A stretch of DNA of 64,000 nucleotides from Puia dinghuensis (lineage in GTDB: Bacteria; Bacteroidota; Bacteroidia; Chitinophagales; Chitinophagaceae): contig NZ_BMJC01000002.1 in assembly GCF_014642875.1 (NCBI RefSeq), positions 744,001-808,000 of the forward strand. The letters are read 5' to 3'. How positions within the stretch are numbered: the first letter of the stretch is position 1; every line of letters starts with the position of its first letter. The notes under the pieces were generated by a model. It made no database searches and was not told where the DNA came from. It was given only the letters and a program-made list of their open reading frames with translations. The position numbers were made by a program, and so were the translations under genes. Below, piece after piece: positions 57,706-64,000 of the stretch.

Positions 57706-59298
57706 ATGGATCGGAGAAAATTCCTCAAGAACGGCTCGATGGCCGGGATTGCGTTTTCAACATTATCTTTTAAAGGGGCGGCGGAGGTGGGGGTGGTGGA
57801 CAAGGGGTTTCCACTGCTGGAAGCCACCATCGATGAATTGCAGCAAAAAATGCAGAGCGGGGCGTTGACTTCGCAGGCGATCACCAAACTTTATTTGCGG
57901 CGCATCGCCGAGATCGACCGAAAGGGGCCGGCGTTGAATGCCGTCATCGAGATAAATCCCGATGCCATGGGTATTGCAGCGGCGATGGATGCCGAACGCA
58001 AAGCCGGGAAGGTGCGCGGACCCATGCATGGCATCCCGGTGCTGATCAAAGACAATATTGATTCGGGCGACCAGATGCAGACCACGGCGGGCGCCCTGGC
58101 CCTGGAAGGGCACAAAGCAGCGAAAGATGCTTTCATCATCCGGCAGCTGCGGGCCTCGGGCGCCGTATTGCTGGGCAAGACCAATCTCAGCGAGTGGGCT
58201 AACTTCCGCAGCACGAGGTCTACCAGCGGCTGGAGCAGCCGGGGCGGCCAGACCAGGATGCCCTACCTGCTAAACCGCGATCCTTCCGGGTCGAGCGCCG
58301 GATCGGGATCGGCCGTATCGGCCAACCTCTGCGCCGTCGCCATCGGCACGGAAACGAATGGATCGGTGGTGTCACCTTCTTCCATCAATGGTATCGTAGG
58401 CATCAAACCCACTGTAGGACTGCTCAGCCGCAGCGGCATCATTCCCATTTCAAAGACCCAGGATACGGCAGGACCCATGGCGCGAACGGTAAAAGACGCG
58501 GCCCTCCTGCTGGCTGCGCTGACAGGTGTCGACAGCAACGATGCGGTGACACTCGAGAGCCAGGGGAAGGCGCCGAAGGATTATGTCACCGGCCTCGACA
58601 GCAATGGATTGAAGGGAAAGAAACTGGGGATAGAAAAAGCTGCATTGACGGGACATGAAGGCATCGTTGCCTTACTGCAGGATGCTATTGCCACACTAAA
58701 GGCGCAGGGTGCAACGGTGGTGGAGATAGAATTGCAGAAGCTGATGACAGAGCCCGGCTCTGTGGAAGGGTTGATCCTTCAATATGAATTCAAAGATGGA
58801 GTCAATAGATATCTGGCTACGGCAAACGCGCCGGTGAAGACGTTGGCTGATGTGATCGCCTTTAATAAGACAAATGAGAAAAGGGCGATGCCTTATTTCA
58901 AGCAGGAGACCCTCGAGCGGAGTGATTCGCGTGGTGGGCTTGACAGCACCGAGTATACGGAGGCGCTGAAGAAATTACTTACCGCGAGGACGATCATCGA
59001 CGACCTGTTGAAACAAAACGCGCTCGACGCCATCATCTCAGTCACCAGCGGGCCCGCTTGCTGTATCGATCTCATCGCGGGTGACTATCGGACGGGTGGC
59101 GGGTTCTCGGGTCCGGCCGCGATGGCCGGCTATCCGCACATCACCGTGCCGATGGGCCTGGTGCTGGGATTACCCGTCGGTCTCTCCTTTGTAGGGACGG
59201 CCTATACGGAGCCCGAGCTGATCAAAATGGCGTATGCCTATGAGCAGACGTCACGGAAGCGGGTGGCGCCGGAGTTTGTCAATGCGTCGAACCTTTGA
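57706..59298 (+). CDS. Amidase-signature family amidase, exported
   Basis: 530 residues. The Tat-like N-terminus MDRRKFLKNGSMAGIAFS suggests export in folded form. The amidase-signature triad is K115 (VLIKDN), cis-Ser S196 (PSGSSAGSGSA) and the nucleophile S220 (TETNGS). It hydrolyses amide bonds of an unknown substrate; GatA is excluded by the signal and the lack of GatB/GatC. It overlaps the convergent peptidase gene by 20 bases. Confidence 0.92.
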   Translation: MDRRKFLKNGSMAGIAFSTLSFKGAAEVGVVDKGFPLLEATIDELQQKMQSGALTSQAITKLYLRRIAEIDRKGPALNAVIEINPDAMGIAAAMDAERKAGKVRGPMHGIPVLIKDNIDSGDQMQTTAGALALEGHKAAKDAFIIRQLRASGAVLLGKTNLSEWANFRSTRSTSGWSSRGGQTRMPYLLNRDPSGSSAGSGSAVSANLCAVAIGTETNGSVVSPSSINGIVGIKPTVGLLSRSGIIPISKTQDTAGPMARTVKDAALLLAALTGVDSNDAVTLESQGKAPKDYVTGLDSNGLKGKKLGIEKAALTGHEGIVALLQDAIATLKAQGATVVEIELQKLMTEPGSVEGLILQYEFKDGVNRYLATANAPVKTLADVIAFNKTNEKRAMPYFKQETLERSDSRGGLDSTEYTEALKKLLTARTIIDDLLKQNALDAIISVTSGPACCIDLIAGDYRTGGGFSGPAAMAGYPHITVPMGLVLGLPVGLSFVGTAYTEPELIKMAYAYEQTSRKRVAPEFVNASNL

Positions 59299-61486
59299 GA
59301 TACTGTTCGAAGAATTCAAAAGCCACTTTTGACATCAGCAGATAGCTCTGCCAGTTGTACGCCGCCCCGTGGGCGCCGGGAGGATAGATGCGCAGATCGA
59401 CATCCTTGCCGGCATTGGTGAGGGCTGTCAGCAGCTCCATGGTCTGCGCCGGGTGAACGTTATCGTCCATCATCGAATGAATGATGAGGAGATGATCCTG
59501 CAACTTTCCGGCATGAGTCATATCACTGCTGTTTTTATATCCTGCGGCATTGTCGGTGAGTGTTCCCATGTAACGTTCGGTGTAGATATCGTCGTAAAGT
59601 CGCCAGTCGGTGACGGGGGAATTGGCGACACCCGCCTTGAACACCCCTGGGTGGGTCAGGAGGGTGTACGTAGTGCTATAGCCCCCATAACTGGTACCCA
59701 TAATTGCGATGTTGGCGCCGTCGACATAAGGCAGAGACGACAGATAACGCGCCGTTTCCACGAAATCGTTGCTTTCCCATTTCCCCAATTGCTTGTACAC
59801 GACCTTCATAAACGCGCTGCCATAATCGGCGTTGCCGCGGTTGTTGATATCCACAACGATATAGCCGTTTTGCGCGAGCCACTGCTGAAAACCGCCGATA
59901 GCAAACTGATTGAAGACATCGTGGGATTCCGGTCCGCCATAAATATCCAATATCACCGGGTATTTCTTCGTTGAGTCGAAGTTAAAGGGCTTTATCATGC
60001 TTCCGTCGAGCGTGACCCCGTCAGCCGTCTTGAACCGGAACAACTGTAGCGGCGAATAGGCATGCGTCCGGGTGAATTCGCTTACCGCATGGTTGTCTTC
60101 CAATTGCTTTAGCTGGTTGCCTTCGCTGTTGAAAAGCCCAACCTGTGTGGGTGTGGTGGTGTTGCTGTATTCATCGAGGTACCAGGCCGTATTGGTGGAC
60201 ATGTCGATAGTATGATGACCCGGGACTTCCGTCAGCTTCTTTTTACCCGTGCCGTCGAATTTGATGGTGTACAGCTGTTGCTCCAGCGGGGACGCTTCCG
60301 CAGAGAGATAATAGATCGACTTTGTGCCGGGGTTGATGCCGGTGACCTTTATTATGTCCCAATTACCCTTTGTTACCTGGTTGATCAATTTTCCATCATA
60401 GTTGTAGTGATATATATGATAGTAGCCAGATCGGTCGGACACCCAAAAAAACTCTCTTGTCTTTTCGGGGAAGTAGACCATGTCGTTGACATCGGTGTAG
60501 AAGTCGAAGATGGATATCCAGGTCTGGTTCTGTTCTTCCAGCACTACATGATGTTCGCCGGTCTTGACATTGAAGAAATAGAGTTTCATGTGATTCTGGC
60601 TCCGGTTGAGGGTCATAAGCGCGAGCACATCGGGATCGCTTGTCCAATAGATGCGCGGGATATAGAAATCGCCGGTCTCATCGGGTGTGAGCCAGACCTT
60701 CTTGCCCGAGTGTACGTCGATGACTCCGATGCGCACCGAGGGGTTGGGATCGCCCGGCTGGGGAATGGAGATCTTCTCCTGTGGGGGATGAATGCCTTCG
60801 AAATCCGTCATTTCAAATACGGGTACCCGGGAGTCATCAAACTGCCAGAAGGCGATATAGCGGCTGTCCTTTGACCAGTTCCAGGCCTGGCCCTGGCCGA
60901 ACTCTTCTTCGTATACCCAATCGTAATGGCCGTTGAAGAGGCCGGTTCCGCTGGTGCTGTCATTGGTGAGCTGCTGCTCCTTGCCTGTGGCAAAGTCATA
61001 GAAAGAGAGGTTGCCGTTGCGTTCGATGCCCACTTTTGTGCCATCGGGTGAGAGTTCGGCGGAGCGGGCATCCTTTGCCGCCTGTTGCAGCCCGCGTGTG
61101 GCGACGTCATATATATAATAATCGGAGATGCCGGAATTGCGAAAGATGTGCCGGAAATTGGTGCGGAACACAAGGTGTTTGGAGTCCCTCGACCATTGGA
61201 AGGATTCATAGGCAAAGGGGGCGGTGGAGCCCGGGATATGAAGGCCGCTGCTGGTGAAAACGGTGGTCTCGGTGAGTGTTTTTGGGTCCATGGTATGGAT
61301 CTCGCCGTCGGCGATGAAAGAATAGCGATTGCCGTCGTCGATCCAATTCACGCTGGTCGGGCCGGATTTGCCCCGGAGACGGAAGCCGGTCTGGAGGGCG
61401 TCGGAAAGAGAGGAATATTGTGTTTGGGCGAAGGCGGTTGAGAAGAAGAATAAGGGGATGGCGAAGGCGGCGAGCTTGTTGAGCAT
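59279..61486 (-). CDS. S9 family serine peptidase, dipeptidyl-peptidase-IV-like
   Basis: 735 residues. Signal peptide MLNKLAAFAIPLFFFSTAFA, an N-terminal DPPIV propeller (YDWVYEEEFGQGQAWNWSKD with the paired glutamates that bind the substrate N-terminus), and an alpha/beta hydrolase domain. The catalytic Ser is in GTSYGGY, Asp in MMDDNVH and His in GAHGAAYNW. It cleaves dipeptides, usually Xaa-Pro, from peptide N-termini in the periplasm. The length and motifs are normal for the family. Confidence 0.95.
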   Translation of the reverse strand: MLNKLAAFAIPLFFFSTAFAQTQYSSLSDALQTGFRLRGKSGPTSVNWIDDGNRYSFIADGEIHTMDPKTLTETTVFTSSGLHIPGSTAPFAYESFQWSRDSKHLVFRTNFRHIFRNSGISDYYIYDVATRGLQQAAKDARSAELSPDGTKVGIERNGNLSFYDFATGKEQQLTNDSTSGTGLFNGHYDWVYEEEFGQGQAWNWSKDSRYIAFWQFDDSRVPVFEMTDFEGIHPPQEKISIPQPGDPNPSVRIGVIDVHSGKKVWLTPDETGDFYIPRIYWTSDPDVLALMTLNRSQNHMKLYFFNVKTGEHHVVLEEQNQTWISIFDFYTDVNDMVYFPEKTREFFWVSDRSGYYHIYHYNYDGKLINQVTKGNWDIIKVTGINPGTKSIYYLSAEASPLEQQLYTIKFDGTGKKKLTEVPGHHTIDMSTNTAWYLDEYSNTTTPTQVGLFNSEGNQLKQLEDNHAVSEFTRTHAYSPLQLFRFKTADGVTLDGSMIKPFNFDSTKKYPVILDIYGGPESHDVFNQFAIGGFQQWLAQNGYIVVDINNRGNADYGSAFMKVVYKQLGKWESNDFVETARYLSSLPYVDGANIAIMGTSYGGYSTTYTLLTHPGVFKAGVANSPVTDWRLYDDIYTERYMGTLTDNAAGYKNSSDMTHAGKLQDHLLIIHSMMDDNVHPAQTMELLTALTNAGKDVDLRIYPPGAHGAAYNWQSYLLMSKVAFEFFEQYLKGSTH

Positions 61487-61564
61487 TGCGTTAGAAGATT
61501 AAGAGGCGAAGATAGGGAATTGTCGCTTCGCGCCGCTTTCGATTGCGCCAGGTTGGCGCAAACG

Positions 61565-61591
61565 AAAAAACCCCCAAGATTAGTCAGGGGC
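61565..61591 (-). terminator. Minus-strand intrinsic terminator
   Basis: On the minus strand, AGCCCCT and GGGGGTT pair around a 10-base loop (about 7 bp including wobble pairs), followed by TTTTTT. No minus-strand protein gene ends nearby, which points to a small RNA. Confidence 0.6.
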
Positions 61592-61661
61592 TTCTCACGA
61601 GAAATTGAATTTTAACTGGTTTTTCTGGATCTTGTTACTTGGTGTTCATTGGTATTGGATA
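61566..61661 (-). ncRNA. Candidate small RNA (about 95 nt)
   Basis: Predicted from a perfect minus-strand -7 box TACTTTTG (61672-61665) and the minus-strand terminator at 61565-61591. Before the terminator stem there is a second small hairpin, TTCTC-gt-GAGAA. No clear -33 TTG was found at the best spacing and no known RNA family is recognised. Confidence 0.4.
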
Positions 61662-61801
61662 GTTCAAAAGTAGGCCAGAATGATTTGTTAAAAAAGAGCA
61701 AAGTCCCTCAATTTTCATCGTAGTTTTACGATTCTAATCAACTTCTAACCCCATTTTTCCCCGTTGGCGAGTAACTTAGGAGTCGAAAAAATTCCAATCG
61801 C

Positions 61802-62995
61802 TTGAAAAAGTACCTATTGGTCCTGTCCGGCCTCCTCTCCCTACATACTTTCGCCCAAGCGCCCGACACGACCCTCTCCTCCGACAAGAACATCCGCAAC
61901 AAGGTGTTGAGTGATATCCAGGACAACCTGGATAAAAAGACAAAGAACATCGACCAAACGCTTAACAAACTAGACCACAAAGTTGATAGCCTCGACCTGG
62001 AGATCGCTGCTTCGCGGGATGCCCGGGACAAGGCGGACAAATTGCTGCAGCGTGTGCAGGCCCTGGAAGCGAAACAGCAGGCCATCGAACAGCACGAGGT
62101 GAATGTTTACCAGGCCAACTATCAGTCGGCGATCATCAACCTGGTGTCGATGGACAAGGAGATAAAGCCGTTGCTGCTCTTCAATGCCAGCAAGAGCTTC
62201 TTCTCCACCCTCACCGAGACGGCAAATCCCCTGAATTATCCGGGCTACCAGGAGTGGTATAAAAAATTCACGGAATATGTCCAGCGCGAGAAGGACCATG
62301 AGGGTTCGCTTGCGGTGCTGAGCGGTTTCACCCAGATAGCCGGAAGTATCACGGGCACGATCCCTATTGCAGGGCCTGCCTCATCGGCATTGTTCCTTGG
62401 GATGAATTCCTACATAGGCTCGATGGGGAGCAAGAAGAAGGAGCTGCGCGACCAGAGCGAGAAAATGATGTTGCTGACGGCCAAGCTGGGTCAGTTCAAT
62501 TATGATATGAACCTGGTGGAAGAGCAATGGACCATCGTGCAGAAAGAACTGGGAAAGATACAGACGCATTACGATACCGTACTCAACCAGAACCTGGGCC
62601 TGTTGCAGGTGCCGAGGGATGAATATACTTCCCGGTTCAGCCGGGAGACGGATGCGGAGAAGCGGTATGAGTTTCTGACCGAGCTGCGGAAAGACGCGTC
62701 GTCACTGGTAACCGATCGCAAAACGGCGGATGCGAAGAACTGGAAGCAGCCGATCTATTACCAATTGATGGACGTGCAATCGTTAAAAATGCGGTTTGGC
62801 GATCTGACTTTTAGTATTGTGGGCATCTTAGGCAATTACAGCAAGCTGATCGATAAATACCGCAACGATCCCGACATAGGGTTAAAGGTGCAAGCGCTGG
62901 AAACGAAGCTGAATACGCTGAAGGACACGTTCGATACGGCTTTTGATCCGAATGATTATATCAATAGCGCGACGAGGATGTATTTGGTGAATTAA
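61802..62995 (+). CDS. Secreted coiled-coil protein with a central hydrophobic segment (unrecognised)
   Basis: 397 residues from a TTG at 61802 (KKYLLVLSGLLSLHTFAQ follows, a signal peptide cleaved near residue 19). Long coiled-coil helices occupy about 30-110. A glycine-rich hydrophobic stretch at 170-208 (TQIAGSITGTIPIAGPASSA) is followed by charged KKKELRDQSEK and more helices to about 255, then a helical C-terminal region with no cysteines. I do not recognise the family. Helix bundle, hydrophobic hairpin, helix bundle is the layout of alpha-helical pore-forming toxins such as the Hbl/Nhe/ClyA groups, but a structural or envelope role is equally possible. It stands alone with its own terminator. 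Confidence 0.8.
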   Translation: MKKYLLVLSGLLSLHTFAQAPDTTLSSDKNIRNKVLSDIQDNLDKKTKNIDQTLNKLDHKVDSLDLEIAASRDARDKADKLLQRVQALEAKQQAIEQHEVNVYQANYQSAIINLVSMDKEIKPLLLFNASKSFFSTLTETANPLNYPGYQEWYKKFTEYVQREKDHEGSLAVLSGFTQIAGSITGTIPIAGPASSALFLGMNSYIGSMGSKKKELRDQSEKMMLLTAKLGQFNYDMNLVEEQWTIVQKELGKIQTHYDTVLNQNLGLLQVPRDEYTSRFSRETDAEKRYEFLTELRKDASSLVTDRKTADAKNWKQPIYYQLMDVQSLKMRFGDLTFSIVGILGNYSKLIDKYRNDPDIGLKVQALETKLNTLKDTFDTAFDPNDYINSATRMYLVN

Positions 62996-63000
62996 AAAAA

Positions 63001-63039
63001 GAGGCCGTCTCAGAATAAAAGTAGACGGTCTCTTTTTTT
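63001..63039 (+). terminator. Intrinsic terminator of the coiled-coil protein gene
   Basis: GAGGCCGTCT (63001-63010) pairs with AGACGGTCTC (63023-63032), 10 bp with one wobble, followed by seven T. It begins 5 bases after the stop codon. Confidence 0.85.
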
Positions 63040-63049
63040 ATCATCATGT

Positions 63050-63070
63050 CCGGCAAGCTGCGCTTGCCGG
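63050..63070. repeat. Perfect hairpin CCGGCAAGC-tgc-GCTTGCCGG
   Basis: A 9-bp stem between two terminators. It has no T-run of its own. Confidence 0.6.
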
Positions 63071-63074
63071 GGGA

Positions 63075-63098
63075 AAATCCCCGCTGACGCGGGGATTT
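63075..63098. terminator. Bidirectional terminator between convergent genes
   Basis: AAATCCCCGC-tgac-GCGGGGATTT, 10-bp stem with an A-tract on one side and a T-run on the other. It can serve the OmpA gene on the minus strand, whose stop is at 63101, and back up the plus-strand terminator. Confidence 0.8.
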
Positions 63099-63100
63099 TT

Positions 63101-63964
63101 TTATTTGCGTTCGAGTAATTTGAAGAATTGATCCAGCTGCGGTAGGATAACGATGCGGGTGCGGCGGTTAAGCTGACGGCCTTCGGCGGTATCGTTAGAG
63201 GCAACCGGCAGATATTCCCCACGACCGGCGGCAGACATATGCGCGGGCACCATTCCATATTTATTCTGGAGGATGCGGACGACGGCGGTGGCACGTTTCA
63301 CACTCAAATCCCAGTTATCCAACAAATCGCCGCGGCGGAAAGGGACATTATCCGTGTGGCCTTCAACCATGAATTCGATGTCAGGCTGCGCTTGTAGCAC
63401 CTTAGCAACCTTCCCAAGGACCTCCTGGGCACGGGGAGTCACGTTGTACTTGCCCGTGGCGAAGAGTAATTTGTCGGAGATGTCGACGTATATGACGCCT
63501 TTATCCACCTTTATATTAATATCCTTGTCGTTGAGATCGCCAATGGCGCCTTTCAGGTTGTTGACAAGGGCCATGTTAAGGGAATCCTTATGCGCCATAG
63601 CCTGCTGGAGGCTTTGGATATAGGCGTCCTTTGCACCAAGGTTGTCCAGGGATTGGCGGATGCTCTGGGCCTGTTGGCTGCTGATGACGGACATATCTTC
63701 CAATTGCTTCAGGGCCTGGGTATTGTTCTCTTTGAGAAAAGCGATCTGTTTTTGCAGATCGGCGACCTTGGCGTCGCAATCTGATTTGTCACGGGTGAGG
63801 TCGGCGGTCTTACTGTTACAGTTCTTCAAATCGTTTTGTAGAGCGCCGTAGGCGTTGTTTAGGCTATCGTACTTCGACTGTAACCCCTTGAATTTTTTAC
63901 TGCTCACGCAGGAAAACAGCATAAGCGGGATGATGCCAGCCAATGCCATGTGCTTGATACGCAT
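63101..63964 (-). CDS. OmpA-family lipoprotein
   Basis: 287 residues. Signal with lipobox (LMLFSC), a coiled-coil region at about 25-135, then an OmpA peptidoglycan-binding domain: VEGHTDNVPF and the C-terminal NRRTRIVILPQ. It probably links the outer membrane to peptidoglycan. An internal ATG six codons in (MALAGIIPLMLFSC) is an alternative start. No good promoter box is visible in the 36 bases left in the window. Confidence 0.93.
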   Translation of the reverse strand: MRIKHMALAGIIPLMLFSCVSSKKFKGLQSKYDSLNNAYGALQNDLKNCNSKTADLTRDKSDCDAKVADLQKQIAFLKENNTQALKQLEDMSVISSQQAQSIRQSLDNLGAKDAYIQSLQQAMAHKDSLNMALVNNLKGAIGDLNDKDINIKVDKGVIYVDISDKLLFATGKYNVTPRAQEVLGKVAKVLQAQPDIEFMVEGHTDNVPFRRGDLLDNWDLSVKRATAVVRILQNKYGMVPAHMSAAGRGEYLPVASNDTAEGRQLNRRTRIVILPQLDQFFKLLERK

Positions 63965-64000
63965 ATTTTTTGTTTTAAATTAATTACGCAACAATATTGG

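Larger units (their letters stand above)
61487..61801. other. Intergenic region between the S9 peptidase and the coiled-coil protein
   Basis: 315 bases. It holds a perfect hairpin TTGCGCCA-ggt-TGGCGCAA (61543-61561) and a minus-strand terminator at 61565-61591. A minus-strand -7 box lies at 61665-61672. No credible ORF. Confidence 0.5.

Noticed and set aside
61566-61661. Remnant attachment site or integrase end
   Set aside because: No tRNA, integrase or flanking repeat was found, so the terminator and -7 box are better read as a small RNA candidate.
1-64000. tRNA, rRNA, CRISPR array, insertion sequence or prophage
   Set aside because: I saw no cloverleaf, no regularly spaced repeats, and no transposase, integrase or phage structural motifs on either strand by eye. 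A covariance-model scan would be decisive for RNAs.

Overview
The window is bacterial and reads as a chromosomal segment of a Bacteroidota of the Chitinophagaceae type. The support is the gene families: SusC/SusD with an ECF sigma factor and FecR, a hybrid sensor with a Reg_prop propeller, LytS/LytTR pairs, TonB receptor plus DUF4249, DUF3347, DUF6934, and FtsX-type permeases of about 800 residues. Several genes also carry the Bacteroidota -7 box TAnnTTTG. Base composition is fairly GC-rich for the phylum, with two visibly AT-richer patches: the DUF1016 nuclease at 4062-5201 and the DUF6934 gene pair at 57001-57614. I see no rRNA, tRNA, CRISPR array, insertion sequence or prophage.

Layout. 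1-2752 is the N-terminal part of a hybrid two-component sensor that runs off the left edge. 2858-9769 holds mostly single-gene units: DNA glycosylase, DinB-like protein, DUF1016 nuclease, beta-hydroxyacid dehydrogenase, lone ExbD, ArsR with an MFS pump, and NmrA divergent from HxlR. 9784-15955 has an FtsX-type permease, an AraC regulator, an ECF41 sigma factor with its carboxymuconolactone-decarboxylase-like partner, and an L,D-transpeptidase. 15916-21074 has a second L,D-transpeptidase, a terpene synthase and a divergent histidine kinase/response regulator pair. 28386 down to 22196 looks like one operon of TonB receptor, DUF4249 lipoprotein, LytS-type kinase, LytTR regulator and an HGSNAT-like acyltransferase. 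28524-31770 has a Crp/Fnr regulator, an SDR without the usual catalytic residues, and a membrane-anchored XseA-like protein. 35405 down to 32269 is a copper operon ending in a multicopper oxidase fused to a CopB-like domain. 39602 down to 36665 is a flavin reductase, ModE-like, Mo-domain, creatininase and KDPG-aldolase operon.

42642 down to 39638 is a TetR-controlled SDR plus efflux pump with two copies of a palindromic operator. 45350 down to 42713 is a quinone/electrophile-stress-like operon: pirin, pseudo-receiver, MhqO-like and MhqD-like. 54703 down to 45403 is a polysaccharide utilisation locus: ECF sigma, FecR, SusC with STN domain, SusD and GH89 alpha-N-acetylglucosaminidase. 54742-63964 holds a CDGSH protein, a second LytS/LytTR pair, the DUF6934 pair, an amidase, a DPP-IV-like peptidase, an unrecognised secreted coiled-coil protein with a central hydrophobic segment, and an OmpA lipoprotein.

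The most worthwhile unexplained items are the XseA-like membrane protein, the DUF6934/49-residue pair, the secreted protein at 61802, the MCO-CopB fusion, the receptor/sensor/acyltransferase operon with its possible link to GH89, a candidate minus-strand small RNA near 61570-61672, and seven convergent gene pairs whose coding ends overlap. All functions are read from sequence motifs by eye; no database search was possible.
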